From Dichetophora obliterata (Eukaryota > Arthropoda > Insecta > Diptera > Sciomyzidae), in NCBI GenBank assembly GCA_963920525.1, contig OY986435.1, forward strand, positions 270,539,574 through 270,603,573: a stretch of 64,000 nt of DNA. Direction: 5' to 3'. The notes under the pieces are model-generated. The model did no database searches, was not told where the DNA came from, and worked only from the letters and a program-made list of their open reading frames with translations. The position numbers were made by a program, and so were the translations under genes. The first letter of the stretch is position 1; each line of letters starts with the position of its first letter. Positions 51,233 through 60,560 of the stretch are shown here, one piece after another.

Positions 51233-51587
51233 ATAAATAAATATAATATAAATATATTTAATATATAACAACACATATGTGGTAGCTTTTTTTGCATTTT
51301 TTGCTTAAAATTAAAAATTGAATTAGAAAAATATAAATATATAGTAGGTTATATACCTACTATATTAATTTTAGTAAATTTTTGTAATTAATTATGATCT
51401 ATTCTTTGATTTTACATTATTATAATTCACAGGTACATAAAGAGAATTTAGAAGTAAATATAGAGTATATAGAATCTATATACCTATAAAATAAAATATT
51501 TTTCATATTGAATTATAGTTATAAATTAAACTGTTCTGTATTTAATTTTTTTATATTTTTTATTTTTATATTTTTATTTTTTCTGCG
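51233..51587. other. AT-rich DNA without recognised features
   Basis: AT-rich with short near-repeats such as ataaatataatataaatata and two occurrences of atatacctac-type sequence near 51,350. Nothing coding recognised. Confidence 0.5.
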
Positions 51588-51698
51588 TAACCAAACAAGA
51601 AAAATTTTTAACACGATCAAAAGCATAAAATAGAGCATAACAACAACGTCAAGCAAAAAACAAAACAAATTCTGTATAGACACAAAAACATAAAATAA
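51588..51698. repeat. Dispersed repeat, copy 1
   Basis: Starts at ccaaacaagaaaaat and includes atcaaaagcataaaat, agcataacaacaacg and aaacaaattctg. The same words occur in the same order at 52,803-52,906, about 1,215 bp downstream, with scattered substitutions. Flanks differ, so these are two insertions or captures of one AT-rich repeat, probably the end of an old transposon; the family was not identified. Confidence 0.8.
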
Positions 51699-52802
51699 AA
51701 TTGGTTGGTTTTTGGGGTATTGTTAATATTTTTTACCCTTGAACCAGGGTCTGATATGTTGGCAGCCCTGGAACTCAAAAATTTCTACTAACTTAAATCA
51801 GAAAATTTATTTTTATATTGTTGAAGCAATTTTCAATAAGAAACATATTTATATCAATTTTTTATGAATTTTTTTGTGTTCGAAATGCCAAGAACTTTGA
51901 GCATTTAAAAAAACAGCAAGTTTCAACAGCTATAACTTTTTTATTCGAATTTTGGTTTTTGTAATTTTTGCTTGAAAAAGCTTAAGACTATGCTTTAGCC
52001 AACCGTGAATTTTTAAATGTTGCATTTTTTAAATTTTTTTGGTAAAAATACTTCAACTCGAAATTTACAAAATGTTACACTTCTAGTAAAAAATTTAATA
52101 ACGACCAAGTTATTCAATGTAATCACATAATTTGTTTGTTTTTTTATTGAATGCTGTTTCAGAAAACATTTCAATAGCAGTTTATTGCAATTCTTTCAAA
52201 TTTGAATTTTTTACATTAATTTTTACTAAATAAGAAAAAAAATGAAATTATTTCAAAAATTAAAATATCAAAACTCTGATAATTTTTATCCGATTTTTAT
52301 GTTATATAGCTTATCTTTAGGGGCAATAACAAACGAAGAGCATACCAGTTTTATGCACAAAATAAGGCTTTATGTGCAAAAAATAGAGAAATATATAAAA
52401 AGTCCAAAAATTTTCATATGTTTTTCAATTTACAACAAAAAGATCAACTCGCGGTAATTTAGCGCACTCCTATCGAACTCATATGAAACATGCTGGTTTT
52501 TATTGCAAATGTCACGTTTTTAAAAAGTCATAATTTAATTTTGAAAATTTTTAATTTTTCATACAAATGCATGGATAAATTAGAATTTTACAAAACATGG
52601 ATAAAATATATATAGGTAAAATATTAAAATATATATGTACATAGAAAGATAAAATATATAACATAAGTATAGATAAATAAAATAAATATTCGCTATTTCG
52701 CTCATTGAAATAATTTGTTGAGCCATAACCATATTCACTTGTTTCATATTTGGCTAAGTTAAGAAACAAAACAAATTTTCCAAGTTGTTTTATTTCAGGT
52801 CA
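51699..52802. other. AT-rich DNA without recognised genes
   Basis: About 1.1 kb between the two dispersed repeats. Short open frames (52,242-52,457 plus; 52,551-52,769 minus) consist of Lys, Ile, Tyr, Phe and Asn codons as expected by chance in AT-rich DNA. A run of ttgaaccagggtctgatatg and ttggcagccctgg near 51,740 is the only GC-richer patch. Confidence 0.5.
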
Positions 52803-52906
52803 GCCAAACAAGAAAAATATCTGAAACACAATCAAAAGCATAAAATAAAGCATAACAACAACGCCAAGTAAAGAACAAAACAAATTCTGCATAAACACAC
52901 AAACAT
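52803..52906. repeat. Dispersed repeat, copy 2
   Basis: Direct-orientation partner of 51,588-51,698. It begins ccaaacaagaaaaatatctg and diverges after acacaaacata. A 76-codon minus-strand open frame (52,795-53,025) spans it but is low-complexity and absent from copy 1. Confidence 0.8.
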
Positions 52907-53701
52907 ACCAATAAGTAGCAGCACAAATAGTGTTTTTTCGTTGTTGCTTGTCTCGCATTTGGTGGTGATTTTTTTTTCTTCTGCTGGCAGAGTCTGTGTT
53001 GCTGGCAGCGCACGCTGGCAACCAATTGTTCGAACCGTATTAATAATCGGATCGTTGGATTTATGTTAACGTTCTGTTAATGTTTCGATGTCTGCTCTCC
53101 TTTATATATTCTCTCTGACAAATCTCTGTAATAGGAATCTTAACAGAAAAAATACCTAAATAACTAAAAAGCTTTTTAAAAGCTCTTTTATTTTTTTTGT
53201 ACTATTTTCTTCATTAGCAACGAAATTGAGATAAAACTAATCTACATATTGTCGCTGTGCCTAAAAAAAGGGTTATGTGTATTTCAGCAACTTTTCACTA
53301 GAGCATTTCAACAACTGCGACCACGTAACTGTTTTGATCACTTCTAAACAAAAAAAAATCTAAAAACAAGGCAAATGCAGATACATGAACATTAAAAAAA
53401 TATGCAATAAAAAATGTACAAAAATCACATATCCATTTTTGTAGGAGCAGCGACGATATACCGACTTTCTGCAATTATTTATATAAATATAAATACTCTA
53501 CTCAAATGTTATTAAATAGTATTTTAAAATATTTAAAAGAAATGCTAAAAAATTGCATAGATATAAAAATATTAGACATAAGATAGAACCACTGTTTGAA
53601 TAAGATTTAAAGCTAAAAGCAACACAATTTTCATCATACGGCTTAGGTAAAAATAACTGTACCAAAATTTCTTAATTGGATAAACTTTTAATAATATAAA
53701 A
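52907..53701. other. Flank of the second satellite, no recognised feature
   Basis: Contains a GC-richer patch with ctggcag repeats (ctgctggcagag, gctggcagcg, cgctggcaacc; 52,980-53,022), which may be part of the adjoining repeat. The remainder is AT-rich with no domain or RNA seen. Confidence 0.5.
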
Positions 53702-56700
53702 AAAGTCAAAACTGCTAGTTTCCCAGATCTTAAGAAACAAAAAAACCATCGACGAAAATGTATAAACACACTACCTAACTATGTTAACTTTGACCTCACA
53801 AAGTTTCATGACAAAAAAATCGTTCAGTTTTTTTAAAATGAGTTGCAAGATTTCCTCTTTTGTGAATATGCAAAAAAAGTCAAAACTGCTAGTTTCACAG
53901 ATCTTAAGAAACAAAAAAAACCATCGACGAAAATGTATAAACACACTACCTAACTATGTTAACTTTGACCTCACAAAGTTTCATGACAAAAAAATCGTTC
54001 AGTTTTTTTAAAATGAGTTGCAAGATTTCCTCTTTTGTGAATATGCAAAAAAGTCAAAACTGCTAGTTTCACAGATCTTAAGAAACAAAAAAACCATCGA
54101 CGAAAATGTATAAACACACTACCTAACTATGTTAACTTTGACCTCAAAAAGTTTCATGACAAAAAAATCGTTCAGTTTTTTTAAAATGAGTTGCAAGATT
54201 TCCTCTTTTGTGAATATGCAAAAAAAGTCAAAACTGCTAGTTTCACAGATCTTAAGAAACAAAAAAACCATCGACGAAAATGTATAAACACCCTACCTAA
54301 CTATATTAACTTTGACTTCAAAAAGTTTCATGAATAAAAAATTTTTCAGTTTTTTTTAAAATGAGTTGCAAGATTTCCTCTTTTGTGAATATGCAAAAAA
54401 AGTCAAAACTGCTAGTTTCACAGATCTTAAGAAACAAAAAAACCATCGACGAAAATGTATAAACACACTACCTAACTATGTTAACTTTGACCTCAAAAAG
54501 TTTCATGACAAAAAAATCGTTCAGTTTTTTTTAAAATGAGTTGCAAGATTTCCTCTTTTGTGAATATGCAAAAAAAGTCAAAAATGCTAGTTTCACAGAT
54601 CTTAAGAAACAAAAAAACCATCGACGAAAATGTATAAACACACTACCTAACTATGTTAACTTTGACCTCAAAAAGTTTCATGACAAAAAAATCGTTCAGT
54701 TTTTTTAAAATGAGTTGCAAGATTTCCTCTTTTGTGAAGCAAAAAAAGTCAAAACTGCTAGTTTCACAGATCTTAAGAAACAAAAAAACCATCGACAAAA
54801 ATGTATAAACACACTACCTAACTATATTAACTTTGACTTCAAAAAGTTTCATGAATAAAAAATCGTTCAGTTTTTTTTTTAAATGAGTTGCAAGATTTCC
54901 TCTTTTGTGAATATGCAAAAAAAGTCAAAACTGCTAGTTTCACAGATCTTAAGAAACAAAAAAACCATCGACGAAAATGTATAAACACACTACCTAACTA
55001 TGTTAACTTTGACCTCAAAAAGTTTCATGACAAAAAAATCGTTCAGTTTTTTTAAAATGAGTTGCAAGATTTCCTCTTTTGTGAATATGCAAAAAAAGTC
55101 AAAACTGCTAGTTTCACAGATCTTAAGAAACAAAAAAACCATCGACGAAAATGTATAAACACACTACCTAACTATGTTAACTTTGACCTCACAAAGTTTC
55201 ATGACAAAAAAATCGTTCAGTTTTTTTAAAATGAGTTGCAAGATTTCCTCTTTTGTGAATATGCAAAAAAGTCAAAACTGCTAGTTTCACAGATCTTAAG
55301 AAACAAAAAAACCATCGACGAAAATGTTTAAACACACTACCTAACTATGTTAACTTTGACCTCAAAAAGTTTCATGACAAAAAAATTGTTCAGTTTTTTT
55401 TAAAATGAGTTGCAAGATTTCCTCTTTTGTGAATATGCAAAAAAAGTCAAAACTGCTAGTTTCACAGATCTTAAGAAACAAAAAAAACCATCGACGAAAA
55501 TGTATAAACACACTACCTAACTATGTTAACTTTGACCTCAAAAAGTTTCATGACAAAAAAATCGTTCAGTTTTTTTAAAATGAGTTGCAAGATTTCCTCT
55601 TTTGTGAATATGCAAAAAAAGTCAAAACTGCTATTTTCACAGATCTTAAGAAACAAAAAAACCATCGACGAAAATGTATAAACACACTACCTAACTATGT
55701 TAACTTTGACCTCACAAAGTTTCATGACAAAAAAATCGTTCAGTTTTTTTTAAAATGAGTTGCAAGATTTCCTCTTTTGTGAATATGCAAAAAAGTCAAA
55801 ACTGCTAGTTTCACAGATCTTAAGAAACAAAAAAACCATTGACAAAAATGTGTAAACACACTACCTAACTATGGTAACTTTGACCTCAAAAAGTTTCATG
55901 ACAAAAAAATCGTTCAGTTTTTTTTAAAAATGAGTTGCAATATTTCCTCTTTTGTGAATATGCAAAAAAAGTCAAAACTGCTAGTTTCACAGATCTTAAG
56001 AAACAAAAAACCATCGACGAAAATGTATAAACACACTACCTAACTATGTTAACTTTGACCTCAAAAAGTTTCATGACAAAAAAATCGTTCAGTTTTTTTT
56101 AAAATGAGTTGCAAGATTTCCTCTTTTGTGAATATGCAAAAAAAGTCAAAACTGCTAGTTTCACAGATCTTAAGAAACAAAAAACCATCGACGAAAATGT
56201 ATAAACACACTACCTAACTATGTTAGCTTTGACCTCAAAAAGTTTCATGACAAAAAAATCGTTCAGTTTTTTTTAAAATGAGTTGCAAGATTTCCTCTTT
56301 TGTGAATATGCAAAAAAGTCAAAACTGCTAGTTTCACAGATCTTAAGAAACAAAAAACCATCGACGAAAATGTATAAACACACTACCTAACTATGTTAGC
56401 TTTGACCTCAAAAAGTTTCATGACAAAAAAATCGTTCAGTTTTTTTTAAAATGAGTTGCAAGATTTCCTCTTTTGTGAATATGCAAAAAAGTCAAAACTG
56501 CTAGTTTCACAGATCTTAAGAAACAAAAAAACGATTGACAAAAATGCATAAACACAATACCTAACTATGTTAACTTTGACCTCAAAAAGTTTCATGACAA
56601 AAAAATCGTTCAGTTTTTTTTAAAATGAGTTGCAATATTTCCTCTTTTGTGAATATGCAAAAAAAGTCAAAACTGCTAGTTTCACAGATCTTAAGAAACA

Positions 56701-58046
56701 AAAAAACCATCAACGAAAATGTATAAACACACTACCTAACTATGTTAGCTGCGACCCCAAAAAGTTTCATGACAAAAAAAATCGTTCAGTTCTTTTTAAA
56801 ATGAGTTGCAATATTTCCTCTTTTGTGAATATGCAAAAAAAGTCAAAACTGCTAGTTTCACAGATCTTAAGAAACAAAAAAACCATCGACGAAAATGTAT
56901 AAACACACTACCAAACTATGTTAACTTTGACCTCAAAAAGTTTCATGACAAAAAAATCGTTCAGTTTTTTTTAAAATGAGTTGCAAGATTTCCTCTTTTG
57001 TGAATATGCAAAAAAAGTCAAAACTGCTAGTTTCACAGATCTTAAGAAACAAAAAACCATCGACGAAAATGTATAAACACACTACCTAACTATGTTAGCT
57101 TTGACCTCAAAAAGTTTCATGACAAAAAAATCGTTCAGTTTTTTTTAAAATGAGTTGCAAGATTTCCTCTTTTGTGAATATGCAAAAAAGTCAAAACTGC
57201 TAGTTTCACAGATCTTAAGAAACAAAAAAACGATTGACAAAAATGCATAAACACATTACCTAACTATGTTAACTTTGACCTCAAAATGTATCATGACAAA
57301 AAAATCGTTCAGTTTTTTTTAAAATGAGTTGCAAGATTTCCTCTTTTGTGAATATGCAAAAAAGTCAAAACTGCTAGTTTCACAGATCTTAAGAAACAAA
57401 AAAACGATTGACAAAAATGCATAAACACATTACCTAACTATGTTAACTTTGACCTCAAAAAGTATCATGACAAAAAAATCGTTCAGTTTTTTTTAAAATG
57501 AGTTGCAAGATTTCCTCTTTTGTGAATATGCAAAAAAGTCAAAACTGCTAGTTTCACAGATCTTAAGAAACAAAAAAACGATTGACAAAAATGCATAAAC
57601 ACATTACCTAACTATGTTAACTTTGACCTCAAAAAGTTTCATGATAAAAAAATCGTTCAGTTTTTTTTTAAAATGAGTTGGAATATTTCCTCTTTTGTGA
57701 ATATGCAAAAAAAGTCAAAACTGCTAGTTTCACAGATCTTAAGAAATAAAAAAACCATCGACGAAAATGTATAAACACAGTACCTAACTATGTTAACTTT
57801 GACCTCAAAAAGTTTCATGACAAAAAAATCGTTCAGTTTTTTTTAAAAATGAGTTGCAATATTTCCTCTTTTGTGAATATGCAAAAAAAGTCAAAACTGC
57901 TAGTTTCACAGATCTTAAGAAACAAAAAAACCATCGACGAAAATGTATAAACACACTACCAAACTATGTTAACTTTGACCTCAAAAAGTTTCATGACAAA
58001 AAATCGTTCAGTTTTTTTTAAAATGAGTTGCAAGATTTCCTCTTTT
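53702..58046. repeat. 174-bp satellite array, 25 copies
   Basis: Tandem repeats with the marker gagttgcaag at 53,841, 54,015, 54,188, 54,363, 54,537, 54,711 and so on to 58,025: 25 occurrences, 24 intervals, mean 174.3 bp. Each monomer holds gtcaaaactgctagtttcac, agatcttaagaaac, an A-run, ccatcgacgaaaatg, taactatgttaactttgacc, atcgttcag and a T-run. Variation is mostly in homopolymer lengths. A subfamily with cgattgacaaaaatgcataa instead of ccatcgacgaaaatgtataa occurs at about 56,531, 57,231, 57,406 and 57,581. It is not recognisably related to the 534-bp satellite. Short frames that run through it (for example 56,630-56,902) are by-products. Confidence 0.96.
56395..57260. repeat. Four-monomer higher-order period in the 174-bp satellite
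   Basis: The variant gttagctttgacc (56,395 and 57,094) followed by the cgattgac variant (56,531 and 57,231) recurs at about 700 bp, that is four monomers. Three consecutive near-identical cgattgac monomers follow (57,231-57,640), a younger single-monomer expansion. Confidence 0.6.
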
Positions 58047-58062
58047 GTGAAAAGAGGAAATC
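58034..58062. repeat. Perfect fold-back hairpin at the satellite end
   Basis: gatttcctctttt-gtg-aaaagaggaaatc: 13-bp arms with a 3-nt spacer. The left arm is satellite; the right arm is the same satellite segment inverted. More inverted satellite follows: agaggaaatc at 58,071 and tttcgtcgatgg at 58,081, the complement of ccatcgacgaaa. The array therefore ends by turning back on itself. Confidence 0.9.
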
Positions 58063-58068
58063 TTTCTT

Positions 58069-58607
58069 CTAGAGGAAATCTTTCGTCGATGGTAAATTTG
58101 CACAATTTTCTTGATTAAATATTGATGGCGATTTTAATTTTAGGAAAGATGTTTTCAATTGTTTTAATGACGCTTGGGTTTCCGAAACTAAAGAAAATAT
58201 TTCTCCTGATACAAAGCTTTGATTTTTTTCCTGTGAAGTTGTAGACGTGTTTTTAGATTTATGGTCTGATTCCATAAATTCTTCTTCAGATTGGGTAACT
58301 TGGAGTAGGGTAAGTGATCTGGTCAACTCAAACTGAAGGTGAGAAGATAAATGGGGTATTAATTCTATATTTTGTGGATTAACAGTTTCTTTGTATATTG
58401 TTGTAACACCTAATGGGTTTGATAGCAATTGAGGCTGTAGATTTAAATCTTCAACAAAAGTTTTGATTTCTGAAAAATGCTTTCTATAGAAATTCTTTAA
58501 AAATTGTAAATCTTTTAGATTTGAAACATAAAACGCATCTAGCTTATTGCAAGTCTTTTTTAAAATTTAGTGGTCAATGAAGAAATGGTTATATTATTAG
58601 CTGTCAT
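58069..58607 (-). pseudogene. Broken coding fragment abutting the satellite, unknown function
   Basis: An open stretch of about 165 codons runs on the minus strand from near 58,565 to the stop at 58,069-58,071. It contains NKLDAFYVSNLKDLQFLKNF near its start, then LSNPLGVTTIYKETVNPQNI, HLQFELTRSLTLLQVTQSEE, and ends ENCANLPSTKDFL. It has no ATG until residue M at 58,428. An ATG at 58,605-58,607 starts a 15-codon frame (MTANNITISSL...) that stops at 58,560-58,562, one base out of phase across an A/T run, so a frameshift may have split one gene. A pyrimidine tract ending in TTTGCAG lies just upstream (about 58,616-58,630) and could be a splice acceptor. The residues PSTKDFL and the stop come from inverted satellite, so the 3' part was cut off when the satellite arrived. 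I recognise no domain; the composition (Ser, Thr, Glu and Lys rich in the middle) suggests a partly disordered protein. Confidence 0.4.
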
Positions 58608-58630
58608 GTTTAACTCCTGCAAAGACAAAA

Positions 58631-59088
58631 ACATTTTCTTAACTTACTCCAAACTGCTAAAGTTGGCTTTGCGTAGATTTTCCTTTTCCTAAAATAGTAA
58701 TATCATTAAATTTTTAAATCTATGCTTAAAAGATTGTTCATTACAATAACAATAGTTGCAACCTTTTGGAACCATAAGTAATTTTTTTTTTGTTCATAAG
58801 TAATTGTTATACCGTTTCAGTTAGAACATCTCAAATGATAATTTGATTATTTCCTTTATATATTTATTTTTTAATAATATTTGAAATGAGAATTGTAATT
58901 GAAAATTGAAAAAAAAATTAATTAAAAAGGTGGCAAGAACTGTGTTACCGTCATCATTAAGGGCTTACATCACTTTAGAAAATATTTTGAAAATAGATTT
59001 TCTTACTGACATATCGTCTCTTTAGTAACACAAACACGTATCTCGATTTTGATCAATTTGAGAAAAAGCAGAAAACCTCGTGACACTT
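58631..59088. other. AT-rich DNA without recognised features
   Basis: Long A and T runs and no open frame of note. Nothing supported. Confidence 0.5.
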
Positions 59089-59210
59089 CACGTTAATAAG
59101 AATATCATTACTACCTTTCACAGCTATTACTTTTACAGCTTCTTATACTTTTCTACACGTTAATGAGAATATCAATTCTACCTTTGGTTATTACTTTTAA
59201 AGTAACTTAA
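59089..59210. repeat. 67-bp tandem duplication
   Basis: cacgttaataagaatatca...ctaccttt (from 59,089) recurs as cacgttaatgagaatatca...ctaccttt (from 59,156), each followed by a ttattacttttaaag-like end. Two copies, imperfect. Confidence 0.75.
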
Positions 59211-59331
59211 CTCAAATTTTATAAAAATCAAGATACGTCTTTGTTTTACAAAGGAGTATATTTGTGTTTTCCATTCTTTGATAAGTACAAATTTTTAATT
59301 GATCAAATTTTCACTTCTGGTCATATATTTA

Positions 59332-60212
59332 ATTTTACAATTTTGAAATTCTGAACGGATTCGGATTCAGCGACCCCTTTTTGTTGTATAATTTTTTTTC
59401 CAGCCCCGAATTCAGAAAAATGCAAAAAATGAAGGTGGCAACCCTATCCACCATCTTGATTTTTAAAATTCTGACTTCAGATTCGATATCAGCGACCCCC
59501 TAACACTAATAAATGATGTTTAAAACTCTTAAAAATACATATTAATAGGTGGCAACCCTATTATTTCAAAATTTTATAATTTTGAAATTCTGACCACGGA
59601 TTCGGATTCAGCGACCCCTTTTTGGTATATCATTTTTTTTTGCCAGCCCCGAATTCATAAAAATGCAAAAAATAAAGGTGGCAACCCTATCCACCATCTT
59701 GAATTTTAAAATTCTGACTTCAGATACGATATCAGCGACCCCCTAACACTAATAAATGATGTTTAAAACTCTTAAAAATACATATTAATAGGTGGCAACC
59801 CTATTATTTCAAAATTTTATAATTTTGAAATTCTGACCACGGATTCGGATTCAGCGACCCCTTTTTGGTATATCATTTTTTTTTGCCAGCCCCGAATTCA
59901 TAAAAATGCAAAAAATGAAGGTGGCAACCCTATCCACCATCTTGAATTTTAAAATTCTGACTTCAGATTCGATATCAGCGACCCCCCTAACACTGATAAA
60001 TGATGTTTAAAACTTTAAAAAATACATCATATTAGGTGGCAGCCCTATTATAAAAAAATTACATTATTTTTAAATTCTGACAACGGATTCGGATTGAGCG
60101 ACCCATTTTTACCTGATGTTCGTACCAGCAGCCCTATTACCCATTTTTGTATTTAAAATCCTGACTTCGGATTCGAATTCAGCAACCTCATAGCACTGTT
60201 CGCGCCAGCACC
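59332..60212. repeat. 242-bp dimeric repeat array
   Basis: About 3.5 copies. The sequence cagcgacccc recurs with cgacc at 59,371, 59,493, 59,612, 59,736, 59,855, 59,979 and 60,099; a degenerate eighth (cagcaacct) sits near 60,180. Spacings alternate around 122 and 120 bp, so each 242-bp unit is a dimer. Half A has attctga(c)..acggattcggattcagcgacc and then gccagccccgaattc; half B has attctgacttcagattcgatatcagcgacc and then ggtggcaaccctat. The middle copies are almost identical and the outer ones diverged. Origin unknown. Confidence 0.9.
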
Positions 60213-60560
60213 GTATTCGTTGTCTGATATAAATCATCTATTGCCAGTCAACAAGCTTTCGTTGCATTGACTGCAGTGAGCTCATTGACAACGATATCTT
60301 AGATCAATATCAATGATATGTTTTTTATTGCTCTATCGTGTTTTGTTCGTCTTCGCTGCAATCACATACATGATTTCTTTGCAGCAAGCAAGACAGTGCA
60401 GTGTAGTGTGAAATGAACAAATGTTTTGAAGCCGGTTTTAAGTGCACCTACGCAGGGCTCTAATACGCACAGCAATCACACGGTTACGTGATTTTTTCTA
60501 TCAAATCGCACTACCCGTGAGCTGCGTAAAGGAACTTCGTTTCAAAAAGCTTAGAAGAAG
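60213..60560. other. Less AT-rich stretch, no gene recognised
   Basis: Base composition rises after the 242-bp array (for example gactgcagtgagctcattg, cagtgcagtgtagtgtg, gcacctacgcagggctc). It could be an untranslated exon or promoter-proximal sequence, but no open frame, TATA box or splice pattern is convincing. Confidence 0.3.

Noticed and set aside
52795..53025. 76-codon minus-strand frame rich in Cys, Tyr and Phe.
   Set aside because: It overlaps a dispersed repeat, is not open in the sister copy, and has no domain.
1..58046. CRISPR array.
   Set aside because: Repeats are contiguous, 534 or 174 bp long, with no unique spacers and no cas genes. The sequence is eukaryotic.
53702..58046. 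Common origin of the 174-bp satellite and the 178-bp subunit of the 534-bp satellite.
   Set aside because: Both have tgaatatgca and aaatcgt, and similar lengths, but the distance between these words is about 48 bp in one and about 129 bp in the other, and the rest does not align by eye. Profile alignment could reopen this.
58600..58661. A 31-nt intron between gtaagttaag and ctttgcag on the minus strand near 58,616-58,646.
   Set aside because: Both sites look good but 31 nt is shorter than normal insect introns. At most the acceptor could be used with a more distant donor.
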